This document shows positions 1-10,348 of a stretch of 64,000 nt of DNA, piece by piece. Every line of letters starts with the position of its first letter. The stretch's first letter is position 1. The stretch covers positions 62,001-126,000 of the forward strand of contig VCJN01003582.1 in assembly GCA_006384855.1 (NCBI GenBank), read 5' to 3'. Under the pieces are notes generated by a model. The model was not told the DNA's origin and searched no databases. It saw only the letters and a list, made by a program, of their open reading frames with translations. Origin of the DNA: Tetraselmis striata (Eukaryota; Chlorophyta; Chlorodendrophyceae; Chlorodendrales; Chlorodendraceae). The position numbers and the translations under genes are program-made.

Positions 1-495
1 CCAACTAGGCTGTAAGTGCGTCGATGAATATGGTCATGGCAAGCTTTTATCATAATGTGCATCAGTGGACCAGGCTGGCAGCATCTCGATGCAGCTCCCC
101 TCCAAGCAAGCCAGGCAGCATGGCTATGCTTTATGAGGAAATCACACATTCACATTATTTTACATGGAACATTGCCCAACTAATAGGGGAAGCAGCCAGT
201 CCTAACACCCCATCATGTCGCTGGGCAGGCTGTCACTGCGCCAACGCCGGCCGTTGCAGTGGACAGCTTCGGACAGCCTCTACCCAGTGCCAATGCTTGT
301 GCCCCCTCGCGATGGGTACCTTCCACCTGTTTGGGCACAGTAAACATATATAATCAGCAAACGCCATTACACAAGGCAGGAAAGGTCAGTGTGACGCTTT
401 TGAGGACAAAGACCCTGGTGACACCAGGGTTTGATCCACTTTTCACGGGTAGGGACTTTTTGTTGGGAAAAGCTCCGTAAACTAATGTCATATCT
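1..495. other. 3' flank of the histone deacetylase gene, no gene seen
   Basis: Short open frames here have no recognisable domain or splice-compatible exon. On the minus strand the region is downstream of the HDAC stop codon, so its right part is probably 3' untranslated sequence ending near the TGTAA signal at 367-371. Nothing else is supported. Confidence 0.5.
367..371 (-). terminator. TGTAA poly(A) signal of the HDAC gene
   Basis: The minus strand reads TGTAA about 125 nt after the HDAC stop codon. TGTAA is the established green-algal polyadenylation signal, and the spacing equals that seen for three other genes in this window. Confidence 0.55.
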
Positions 496-3400
496 TCAAT
501 AGTATATGCACATAGTTAGCCCTTCAACAGGAAGAAAATGCGCTTCCCTCTCTTCACCCATGTCATCCATACTCAGGAAGGGGTTACTGCTCCATATGCA
601 TTGGTAAACTGAGGAGAGGGGGAAGGGGGAGGGGTGGGATATGTTGGTCCGCCGGCCACAGCAGGCCGCACCGGTTTCAAACGGCTGCTCGTCCTTGATG
701 ATCATATGGTCCTTGGCGTACTGGCACAGCCTGATGTCGGGGTTGTCGTCCTCGTCGTCTTCATACTCGGGCAGCGCGGTGTCGGGCGGCACATAGTGCA
801 TTTGCACTGCTGGCGCGCAGTCTAGCTGCTGCAGGTTTTGGAGGATCTGATACCGGTACAGCAATATGTGCAATTGAAAATCAATTCACGGGCCCACGAC
901 CCCCGTAGTCGCTAATCATGGCAGAAAGCCCGTCGTCGGACGCGATAACAGATTCCGAGAAGTTTCACCAAAGAAACAGAGTCTTGCGCACCTCCCGCTT
1001 CACGTTCTCGACGTAGGCCGCCGTGTTGGCGTTCTCGATGACGTCGCGGTAGGAGGCGTCCGTCAGCGTATGAAGCTTGTACTCGGGCGCAAAGTACTCG
1101 TAGTACGCGCAGTCGGGGAGGTCGTCCGAGATCGGCGTATCCGTCAGCACCGCGGTCTCCAGCGCCCAGCAGCGCGCGACGTTGCTCTTCGTGTAGCCAC
1201 CGCCGCCGGTCACGAGTGTCGGCACGCCGAACGACTTCATGAAGCGCACCGCCTCCGCATGCCCGTTCAGCGAGATATTGAAGCATCCCAGGCGGTCCTG
1301 GGAGAGTGAATCCGCTCCGCACTGTAGCACCACCGCGCCTGGTCGAAACTTCTCCATCACCTGAGAGGAACCATGAGAGGGCCGAAGCGATAGGACAGAC
1401 GCAAATTGAGAGACAGCCCTAGGTTGAATAGCTAGCTGCATTAAATACTACCCGTATTACAAACAATAATCAGCAAGTCCGAGATAGTCCGCGTGTCAAA
1501 ATGTCACGGGGGGGGGGGGGGGACGGTCAGTCCGCACGAATCCCGAGCAGAGCCATGGGACGAGTGGTACCCGGTACCCCTCCCGTATTGAGTACTGCCG
1601 ACATTCATCGCCCAATGTTTCAAGGTCCAAAGCTGGTACTCGCATAAGTAAGACGAGGGCGGTGGTTTTCGCGGCAGCGGGCGGCGGGGCAGCACCTTGC
1701 TCATGATGGGCTTGAAGAGGCCGAGGAACGTGGCGTCGTCGACGCCATCCTTCAGAGGCACGTTGACGCTATAGTTCTTCCCAGTGCGCTCGCCCACGTC
1801 CTGTCGACAACAGCAGGCGGCACTCGGTCAGCAGAGCGGCGTCAAGGGCAGAGTGCGTGCCACGCGTCCGTACGGAGGTCAATGGTGGACCGACCGGGAG
1901 GTAACCCCCTGTCGCCGCGCGGCCATATTTATGACAGTTCGTCCCTTGGACGACACGGCCCAGGTCGGACTTCTTTTGCAACACCCCGACGTGCCTAGTT
2001 CTGCATGGTGCCGAAAATCATGTAGCAGGGTCCTACAATGCGTGGCACGACGTGGTCGAGCGGACGAGGTGATGGTGGGGAGGGCTGGACATGTTGTACG
2101 GCCACAATACCGAGTCGACATGCATGCAACTGCCTTGCGCACCATTTCGACGCGAAGGGGGGGGGGGGTGCGGAGACGAGACTAGCAAGGAGAGTGTCCG
2201 TGTGCGGCAAAAAAGCTGCATGTTTGAACGAAGAAAACATAAATATTATCATACAAATAACAAAAACGGAAACGAACAGGGGCATTACACCTTGAGAGCT
2301 CCTGTGCCGGGGAAGAACATGTCGCCATACTTATGGAAGGACACCGTCATGACGCGGTCCGTGAGATAGAAGGCCTCCTCGACGCCGTCGCCGTGGTGGA
2401 TGTCGATGTCGAGGTACAGCACGCGCGCGTGGTACTTGAGCAGCTCCAGGATGGCCAGCACCTGCGGAGGTACGGGGTGTGCTCAGGGTGCCACGGTGCT
2501 GACTGTCCCGCGTCTCTCTTACTTTGCCTCTTGGAGGGATGCAGGGAGGGAGCGTGAGCGAGTGAGGCGCACAGCGAGGCCGCAGCTCACCAGGTCGTTG
2601 AGGTAGCAGAACCCGCTGGCCTCTGCCCTCTTGGCGTGGTGCAGCCCGCCGGCCCAGTTGATGGCCGTGTCCACCAGGCCGTGGTTCAGCTTCACGCTGC
2701 CGTCTGCGGGAGCGCACCGCTTGGAATCATGCTAAGCAGGCAGAGGAATGACCAGGCAGGCAGGCAGGCAGGTGGGGCGGAGCACGGCTGGGCGGGGCGC
2801 ACCAATGGAGGCGCCAGTGTACTTGCGGCAGAAGTTGAAGACGCCCTCAAAGATGGGGCAGTCCTCTTGCAGGTTGAAGCGCTGCAGCAGGTGGAGGTTG
2901 TCCTGCCGGAGCGCGCACATACACACCGCATCAGACACGCACAGGCAGTTAGCCCCCCGCCCCCCCCCCCCCCCCCCACCGGGCCCTCGTCGCTTCTCGT
3001 GGTGAGCCCCTTTGGGTGGTGCATCAGGGCTGTGGTGGCCCACATTGACGTTGTCCGGGGTGACTTTGCTCAGGAAGTCGACGTAGTCCTGCAAATATGG
3101 CACAAGGGATCGGTTGGGGGGGGGCTGAGCATATGGAGGCATCCATCGTCTATCTCTCTCTCCCTCCCATCTGTGGTCGGATGGACATGGCGCCATCTAG
3201 GGGAGTGTGGGGACAAGCGGGGGGCAGAGTGGCACCTCCGCATGGAACTGAGCGATCTCCACCGGGTAGGCAGCGCGCGGCCTCTGCAGGGAAGGGGCGC
3301 AGGCAGACTGAGCAGGTCGGCTGCCTCGTGGACAGCGGCGTGCAGAATGCAATGTTGGCATTACACTCCCATCATCCCATTTGCCATGTATGGATTGCGG

Positions 3401-3815
3401 TGGCAGCCATGCTATGAGGGTGATGATGCTGGCGAGGGTGAGGGTTGTACTGCGCATGGATGATGCGCTGAGCGGGGCGCCGCTACTCACAAAGACATCC
3501 AGCTTGTCGTGCAGGCCGTAGCCGAGTACCAGGTGGTGTGTCATGCACATGCGGTGAGGCTTCATGGGGTGGTTCGGCCCGTAGTACACCTTGTTGTAGT
3601 CGTCTGCGCGGCGCAGGGCCCAAGGGATGAGGTTCCAGTGACCAGTGACCGCGGGGGGCAAAGGGGAATAGTGCAAGGAAGAGGGAGGGGAGGGGGCGCG
3701 GGGGGGGGGGGGGGGTGGGGGGGGGGGGGTGGGGGGTGGGGGGGGGGGGCGGGAGGCCGAGCTGAGCTAGTGCACCATCGTAGTAGTAGCAGATGCGCTT
3801 GGAGGCCTTCACCAT
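496..3815 (-). CDS. RPD3: Class I (RPD3-type) histone deacetylase, 10 exons
   Basis: Zn-dependent lysine deacetylase acting on histones, normally the nuclear catalytic subunit of co-repressor complexes. Minus-strand exons: 3815-3776, 3603-3491, 3283-3236, 3088-3044, 2902-2803, 2703-2591, 2461-2291, 1800-1696, 1360-992, 846-496. They join in frame to 484 residues, close to the usual 480 or so of HDAC1/RPD3. Visible family blocks in order: [13 protein letters not shown] start, HPMKPHRM, the His-His pair in [15 protein letters not shown], the metal-binding [40 protein letters not shown] with its metal-binding Asp, and GGGGYT with the catalytic Tyr. The acidic tail ([13 protein letters not shown]) is typical. 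All introns are GT-AG, and some hold long C or G runs. The last exon's final 40 or so residues look non-conserved, so the true C-terminus might use a further splice. The catalytic core is complete, so the enzyme should be active. Confidence 0.95.
3698..3751. repeat. Near-pure G tract (plus strand) in HDAC intron 1
   Basis: About 50 nt of G broken only by a few T and C. It lies in the first HDAC intron and reads as C in the transcript, beginning about 28 nt after the 5' splice site. It is one of the longest homopolymer-like tracts in the window. Confidence 0.9.
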
Positions 3816-3942
3816 CCTGCCTGCCAGCTACACCCACGAGCTGCACCGTGGCGGACAGCAGGTAGAGGTTCAGCAGTGCGGGTACAGGGCTTGGGCAGCA
3901 TCCCCAATCTCTGCAATCCATGGGCCTCATCCTCTCCTCCTC

Positions 3943-3977
<35 letters not shown>

Positions 3978-5354
3978 TTGGGGCCAGACCTCGGTCGCCA
4001 GGATGCCAGGCAGCCACCTGTAGCTCCTCTACTCGGCGAACTGCCACAGGCGGCCGCTAGCCGTGGCGCACTGCCCGTTTGCCAGCCTGCTCACCCCCTG
4101 CTTGCTGGCTTGCCTGCCGTGCTTCGGCGCGCGAGCCTCCGCCCCGTCCGCTGTCTTCGCTTCGAGGAGCGGCCGGTATCGACGCGCGCTTGCAGGGCGG
4201 GACCCCCGGGCGCTTGGCTCGCCAACAATAGCAGGGCGATAAACAATTGCCAGCCCTCCGACGTGCTGCTGCTGTCGTTGCAGGTGGGACAGTCTGCTAG
4301 GCAGCCAGTAGGAACTCTCCAACTCTCCCACACACCAGCTCGCGATGGTCGAGGATTGGCGCTGTGCCTGCACAGCCTGCTGCTGCTGTCTTGCCGCGAC
4401 GACGACGCGCGGTCGCGCGTTATTATTTATTATTCATTCAGTAGGCGGCGCAGTGCAGCGCAGCTGCGCGCGCGGCGCGCGAGCCATCGCATCATTCGCG
4501 CGCGGGCCTCGACTTTAAAACCTACTGCTGAAAAACTCAAAAATAGGATTATGAACAGGATCACTTTCAATTACATCAGGGCTTTCACAAAAGCGCACTA
4601 CAAAGAGAACTAACAGCAACTATGAAAGGTTGCCAGCAAAAGAGAGACATAAGCCTGAAACCAAGGTCGAGCAGGAGGACAGGGAGCCAAGAACCAAGAA
4701 GGAGCCAAGGGAACCACGAAGTCACTTCGCTGCCAGGAACTAAAGGAACCCCCGCCCCGGGGTAGGCTATCAGGCGCGGCGAGGACGCTTGCAGCCAATG
4801 ACCCGAATGACTTTTTTATCATCCAAAAGAGGAAAAACATGATTCATCGCTATATCCTTCACCCGATTCTTCCCAGTGTGACCAAACCCCTCATTGTGCA
4901 CCAGGGAATAGCTAGGGCCATCGTTCGGCGGCTTCACACAGAATGCGGCGAGTCAGTGGAAACAGGAGGCAACGCCTACTGTTCCGACTGTTTGACCCAC
5001 ATCAGCTGGCTCAGGCAGAAGCGCACCAGCATGGCCGGCTCGCTTGGCGGCCGCTGGCGTCTAGACGTTTGAAAATACTAGGCCGTAGGTGGTGAAGTCA
5101 GGGCCACAACAGGATTCCGCCGACAGAAGCAGACTACGATGCTCACATTACGAGGGAGGACCGGCACGAGCTTATCGTCGCTGCTATCTATGGCAGGCAG
5201 AGCCACACTGCGTGTTGCCGGCATGAGGAGATGTAAGTTTGGGGACAGGGGGACCTGCAGCTGTGTCGAAATGGGGAAAGCCACCTACGCCCTGTAATGA
5301 GAGTGGCGGAGGTATCGCACGACCGCGGTGCCCATGGAGCGGCTCGGATGCCGC
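3816..5354. other. Intergenic region between HDAC and cyclophilin genes
   Basis: It holds the HDAC promoter side, a pure C run at 3945-3977 and a dispersed repeat copy at 4617-4727. Proline-rich open frames over the C run are artefacts of base composition. No exon with family similarity was found. The left part, just upstream of the HDAC ATG, may be 5' UTR. Confidence 0.5.
4617..4727 (-). repeat. Dispersed repeat A, copy 1
   Basis: About 110 bp that aligns with 38627-38735 in the same orientation. Shared blocks include aaggttgccag, a run of agccaa-gaacc-aag triplets, and gccaagggaacca. The copies are diverged but collinear, which suggests an old transposable-element fragment. No coding capacity is evident. 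Confidence 0.75.
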
Positions 5355-8300
5355 CTAATTCTTCTTCTTCTTCTCCGCGGGCGGGGCCTCGGCGCCACCC
5401 TTGCCCGCCATCATGTCCGACAGATCCATCGCGTCGATGCCCATCTCGCGCAGCTTGGCATTGATCTCCTCGTCGGAGGGCATGTTTTCATCGCCGCCGC
5501 TGTCCCCCATGGCCTCCGCCATCCCGGGGGGCGCCCCGGCAGCCGCCGCCGCCCCCATCATGGAGGGGTCCATCCCCATGCTGCGCAGCGTGGCGATCAG
5601 GTCCGCTTCCGACGGCATGTTCTTCGCGTCGACGCCCATCGCGCGCAGCTTGGCGCTAACCGCGGGGTCCGCCGCGTCGGGCGGCATCTCGGCGCCCGTG
5701 CCGCCCGCCGAACCACCGCCCTTCTCCGCCTCCGCCTCCGCCGCGTACTTCATTGTCTCCTCGATGTCGAGCCCGTGGCGGGTGGCCGCGACCGGCATGT
5801 CGTCCAGGAAGTCGTCCAGCTCCGTCGGCAGCACCTCGCCGCAGCCGGACACGTACACCGCCTTCTTGGTCTCGCCCGACGCGCTGCCCAGCGTCTCCAG
5901 CACCCGTAGCGTCCGCATGCTCTCGCCCTCCATCGCCTGCCGCAACCGGCCGGCAACAGGTCAGCGCCAATGAAGGCCCTCACCCTAGATCCCGTTCCAA
6001 GACCCACGACTTTACTACTTTGTATATAATGAACTAAATAAAAACACTTAAGAGTGGCCAACTGCTACATAGCAGTAATTCATCTTCTAGTAGGTCCCGT
6101 GTCAGTGTGCTCTTCGTGCATAATGCAGGGGATGAGATCGACCGCGGGGGGGGGGGGGGGGGGGGGGGACAAGTGTTTAAAGTGACAATGAATAAAGAGC
6201 ATCGCAAAGGCGCGAAGGCTCGCCGGCACTGCAGCCCTCTAACAATAAAAAGATTTTGAAAATACATACCAAACGTTGGGATGCGTTCCCATGTGTGAGC
6301 CCCAGCACAAAAAAGTCATTGTTAAATGGACGAGTATTAACCACCGGGGAAAGCCGAATTGCTATTGAATCCATGGCCGCTTACGGCTGCCGGCGCAGAT
6401 ACCAGAACCCTGATCCTAAGCCTCAGAACATGCTTCCTGGCAGCCCATCAGAACACTCGCTGCAGTTCCGAGACAGTTTCGTCTAAGTGTGACATCTGGC
6501 AGGCTGGGCAGGTGCTTCAAGTACGCGTAATGCTGTGATTACCGCGTCGGCGCCCGAATTTGCATTTCGCTTTACCGATGAGATTTGTCGCGCGAATCAG
6601 GCGTGAGGTCTTCAGAGGGGGGGGGGGGGGGGGGGGGTAACCTTGCCGAAGACGGTGTGCTTTCCGTTGAGGTGCGGCTGCGGCCGGAACAGGATGAAAA
6701 ACTGCGAGCCGTTGGTGTTGGGCCCCGCGTTGGCCATCGACAGGACGCCGCCCGCGTCGTGCTTGAGCGCAAAGTTCTCGTCGTCAAAGACCTCGCCGTA
6801 GATGGACTCGCCGCCTGCGCCGCCGCGCACAGGCCCGCCGCCCCCGTCAGCACCATCACCATCACCGCCAGCGAGGTCCAGGTACATGGGCTGCCAATGC
6901 GGGAGTAAAACCCCTCCTATGAATGAGCACCCGCCCTGCGCGCCAGAGGTCAGCTGCAGCGGAACTACAGCGGCTGTCCTCATAGGGCGCCAGCAAGCCC
7001 AATCGGGGGCTTATGCTAAGGGCACTTGTAGGTGCGTCGGCGGCCGCATAAGACACCTCGAAGATGGGACTTTATGGGGATGCGACGCAGCGCCGCCTTA
7101 ACTCTGCGCTGCGACATACGCGCCGTGTGTTCGCTTGGTCTTGGGTGGGCAAAGTGCAAGGGGTGTCTCTTGAAGGAGAACATCCTGCAGGCGCGTGGGC
7201 CACCGTAGTGGGGGAACAGGGCAGCAGGCACCAGGCACGGGTACTTTGTTTAAGGGCTTCCTAAACCCTAAAATTCTAAAGTGACCACCTGAAGCACAGC
7301 AAAGTCCCCGCATGCACATACACAGGCAGGTGCGTGTGCGTTTGCCTGCCGTACACATCCTACCAACGCCCCCGGCGCGCTGATGAGACACGGCCACAGC
7401 ATCAGCGACGACCTCTACCAACATCAAAACGCCCGGGTCCTGCCTCTCCGCAACACCAGCAGCAGGACGACTCGCCTCACAGCCACAACCCCTCATCATC
7501 GATCTCTGAGGAAGCAATGCGCCAGCAACGCTGCGCAACCAGAATGCACGCCTCACTCGCACCACCAACTGGGAATGTTACTCTGGCGACAGCCCCCCCG
7601 CCCGAGCGTGCACGACCACCCCGGCGCCGGGCCCGCGCTCACACTCACCGGTGCCGTCGCCCATGGTGATGTCGCCGCCCTGCGCCATGAACCCGGGGAT
7701 GATGCGGTGCAGCGGCGACCCCCGGTACGACAGCGCGTCCCGGCCCGCCTTCTTCGCCGCCATGCCCTGCATGCTGTCCTCGCCGCGGCAGATCTCTGCG
7801 GCAGCGGCCACCGGCGTCAGCGCCGGCACCAGCAGCAGCAGCGCCGAGCCCGGCATGCATGCATGCATGCACGCATGCATGGGCCATTCATTCGGGTGCA
7901 CATCACCGACCACTGGCCCAAGAACTAAGAGCCCGAGGGATATGCTGCGAATTCCTACGGGCGCCGGCGCACCCATAAGGGCCCTTATCAGTAGCCTCAA
8001 ACTGGGTTTGCATGCCACCTATGAGAACAGCCGCTATAGTTCCGCTGTAGTCTCGCCTGCATTTGACCTCTGACGCGCAGGGACCGTATTACCACGTCGG
8101 CACCCGTAGCCCCATGCAAGGAATGCTGCCGAGCCGCATAGGAACATGGAGATTCCAACTACCCAGCTCCAGTGGGGCTCCAGTCGGCCCAAGCAGGCAG
8201 GTGGGGCCGGGGCGGCGAGCGCAGGGGGCGGCGCGCTCACCGACGAAGTTGAGCACCGTGCGGGGCGCCGCCTTGCCGTACAGCCCAAACAGGATGGTGC

Positions 8301-10348
8301 CCAGCGGGCCGTCCTCCGTGGCCAGGTCCAGGTACGCCTGCGCCGCGCCGCCACCAGCCGCTCGGTATGATTAGTTCGATGACCACGTGCCAAACTAATC
8401 ATACACACGTGGTCATCGAACCACGTGACCAGTGACCATTCATCGAACCACGTGACCACGTGACCATCGATGACCACGTGCCAAACTTTTAGTGTTTGAC
8501 AACCACGTGCCTGTCGGTAAGACCAGGTCACGCCCCTAAAACCCTAAACCCTAAAGTTCGATAACCACGTGCCTGTCGGTAAGACCAAGTCACAACCCTA
8601 AAACCCTAAAGTTTGATTACCACGTGCCTGTCAGTAAGACCAGGTCACGCCCCTAAAACCCTAAACCCTAAAGTTCGATTACCACGTGCCTATGGGTAAG
8701 ACCAGGTCACGGTGAAGGCCGAGGTGTGAGATCCAGTATCAGTGGCATCGGCCATTGTCTTAGTTGTGTATGTGTCCCAGCGCACCTATAGTCACCCCTG
8801 ATACGAGTAGCCTCAGATCGGGCCTGCTCGCAACCAATACCAGCATCCGCTACGGTTCCGCTGTTACGCCCGCATTTGGCCTCTGAGAAGCACGGCAGGC
8901 TCTTGTTCGCCGAGCCCTCGGTATTGCGCCGGCACCCGGATCGTATGAGGAATGAGTAGCTCGGCACCGCATCACTGGGGGGTAGGGCCGCCGCGTGCCT
9001 CAAGCAAGGGAAGGAGGGGGGAGGAGGGTGGGCGGGGGGGGGCGGTGGGGGGGGCTGACGTAGTTGGTGAAGGCGGTGTCGGCGGTGTCCCCCTCGATGA
9101 GCGCCTCCCAGCTCTCGTGCCCGATCTCCTTCTTCTCCAGCGTCACCACCACCACGCGCCCGCCCTCCCCGTCGGCCTCGATGCTCCAGAAGCAGCCTGC
9201 CAAGGGAGGCCGGGGGGGAGGAGGGTGTGAGGGCCATGAGGCCTTTGGGCGCCGCCACCTCGCCCTCACCGGCTGCCCCGGTCCCACCCTGCCTGCGTGT
9301 CCCCCGGAGCCTGATGGACTCAGCTGGTTTGTTCATTTTTGGGCTGACTGAGCCTGATGGGGGCATAGCAGCTTCGCCGCTTCTGCAGTGTTGTGTTAAG
9401 AGGTCGAGGTCCTTGGGGGTTGATGGCCTTTCAATATTATCCGTACCCCCCGCCATTGCGATTGTTTGAGTGCAGGTGCCGGCGCACCTACAAGAGCCCT
9501 TCTCATAACCCAAAAACTGGGCTTGCTGGCAACCTACAGGAAAATTCGCTGTAGTTTCGCTATCGCTTTGCCGACATTTGACCTCTAGCAGGGAGGGCGG
9601 GTCCTTAATATTGGCGGTGTGTATCACCGTGCCGGCACCTGTAGATGATTGTCACGGCCCTCTGTCGCTTCTGGCACATGCGCCACCCGTACAGTAGTAG
9701 TAGTAGTAGCAGTAGCAGACGGAGGGAGGCAGAGAGAGCTCGCACGGGGATATACTGTTGTATATACTTGTTCGTTATTTATTCGCCCTGGGGGCTGCCG
9801 ATGGTGGAAGCCCCCCCCCCCCCCCCCCCCCCCCGGGCTATTGCGGTTTTGCCCTCCCCAGCCCCTCACCGTCAGGGTCCACCATGGCCTCCTTGGTTTT
9901 CTCGTCGAAGAAGCCCGCCAGCGCCGGCTCGCCCCGCACCGCCAGGCTGAGCCGCTTGGGGTGCACCTCCAGCGCGACGTCGCCCCCGCGCACCTCCTCC
10001 GGGATGGGCAGCTTGATCAGCACCTCGTTCGTGCTCTGCGACCATGTGGGCTTGAAGCCGGGCGACTGCGCCACACGGGCCGAGCGCGTCAGGCCGGCGG
10101 GGCGCGGCTGCAGGCTTGCTAATGCACCCCCGGATAATGCCCGATGTATGGTGAGGGGTCGGGCGCTCGTGAGGGCCGATCGGAGAGCGCGGGTGGGAGA
10201 GGGGGGGGTCGCGCTCACGCACCGCCTTGAGCGACGCCCGCGGCACCACCATTCGCCGCGCCGCGGTCCTACGCGTGGCGCACCTCCCGCCACCGCTCAG
10301 GGGACGGGTCGCCGACAGGGGGTACAATGAAAGGCACATCGGGGCCAT
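5355..10348 (-). CDS. CS domain-cyclophilin fusion peptidyl-prolyl isomerase, probably organelle-targeted
   Basis: Exons (minus): 10348-10223, 10107-9870, 9196-9060, 8337-8241, 7795-7649, 6814-6642, 5936-5355; the joint frame is 499 residues. Residues 1-60 or so form an Arg/Ser/Thr-rich leader resembling a plastid or mitochondrial transit peptide. A CS (p23/NudC-like) domain follows, starting [19 protein letters not shown] and ending [13 protein letters not shown]. Next comes a full cyclophilin: [26 protein letters not shown] with the catalytic Arg, [40 protein letters not shown] and the last strand [10 protein letters not shown] roughly 145-residue tail has two to three copies of an M-P-S-E/D-x-x-x-x-A-x-L-R-x-M-G-x-D motif and ends in KKKKN. 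CS domains commonly bind HSP90, so an HSP90-linked foldase role is inferred. The Trp that contacts cyclosporin in human CypA is His here. The start is the ATG at 10348; one 22 codons upstream (10414 frame) is not an ATG-supported alternative. Confidence 0.87.
6384..6556 (+). mobile_element. MITE-like element M, copy 1 (cyclophilin intron 6)
   Basis: Ends are ctgccggcgca and gcgtcggcgcccg, which are imperfect inverted repeats. Internal blocks (agcctcagaac, cagcccatcagaacac, gacatctggcaggctgggcag) match the other copies. This is a diverged copy lying wholly inside an intron. Confidence 0.65.
6918..7046 (-). mobile_element. MITE-like element M, copy 2 (cyclophilin intron 5)
   Basis: On the minus strand it carries gacgcacctacaag, gggcttgctggcgccctatg, gaggacagccgctgtag and gacctctggcgcgcagggcg, in the same order as the other copies. 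It is the only copy in this gene oriented with the gene. Confidence 0.75.
7853..7880. repeat. ATGC tetranucleotide repeat
   Basis: Near-perfect gcat repeats just inside the intron upstream of a cyclophilin exon. It is self-complementary and explains the short His/Met/Cys-rich open frames on both strands. Confidence 0.9.
7957..8109 (+). mobile_element. MITE-like element M, copy 3 (cyclophilin intron 4)
   Basis: Best-preserved copy, about 153 bp. The ends cgggcgccggcgcacc and cgtcggcacccg form imperfect inverted repeats. The interior has agcctcaaactgggtttgca, gagaacagccgctatagttc and gcatttgacctctg, shared with the other copies. It contains no open reading frame of note. Confidence 0.8.
8378..8480. 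repeat. Cluster of CACGTG-containing inverted and direct repeats
   Basis: The motif gatgaccacgtg and its complement cacgtggtcatc recur several times within about 100 bp, in both orientations. It lies in the cyclophilin intron between the CS and PPIase parts, directly beside the tandem array at 8494-8712. Confidence 0.85.
8494..8712 (+). repeat. Tandem repeat, about 62-bp unit with CACGTG and CCCTAAA telomere-like motifs
   Basis: Four units start near 8494, 8556, 8611 and 8673. Each has gtt(c/t)ga-(t/c)aaccacgtgcct, then gtaagaccaggtcac. The first three end in one to three ccctaaa or ccctaaaa blocks. These are interstitial telomere-type motifs inside an intron, not a chromosome end, because genes continue on both sides. 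Confidence 0.92.
8772..8939 (+). mobile_element. MITE-like element M, copy 4 (cyclophilin intron 3)
   Basis: It shares gcgcacctata, gtagcctcagat-gggc-tgc, cagcatccgctacggttccg, cgcatttggcctctga and the terminal ccggcacccg with other copies. It lies right after the CACGTG tandem array. Confidence 0.75.
9474..9644 (+). mobile_element. MITE-like element M, copy 5 (cyclophilin intron 2)
   Basis: About 170 bp with good terminal inverted repeats: caggtgccggcgcacct at the left and gtgccggcacctg at the right. The interior includes actgggcttgctggcaacct, gtagtttcgct and gacatttgacctct. Confidence 0.85.

Noticed and set aside
3876..4613. 245-codon plus-strand frame with a long proline run
   Set aside because: The frame exists because a 33-nt C run reads as proline in any phase. 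No domain and no splice context.
8494..8712. Chromosome end from CCCTAAA motifs
   Set aside because: Motifs are few, embedded in a 62-bp unit, and flanked by exons of one gene on both sides, so the array is interstitial.
9060..9870. Separate p23/NudC-like gene next to a separate cyclophilin gene
   Set aside because: No stop or poly(A) signal after the CS domain, and the donor at 9059 and acceptor at 8338 join in phase. The PPIase part has no plausible start codon of its own.
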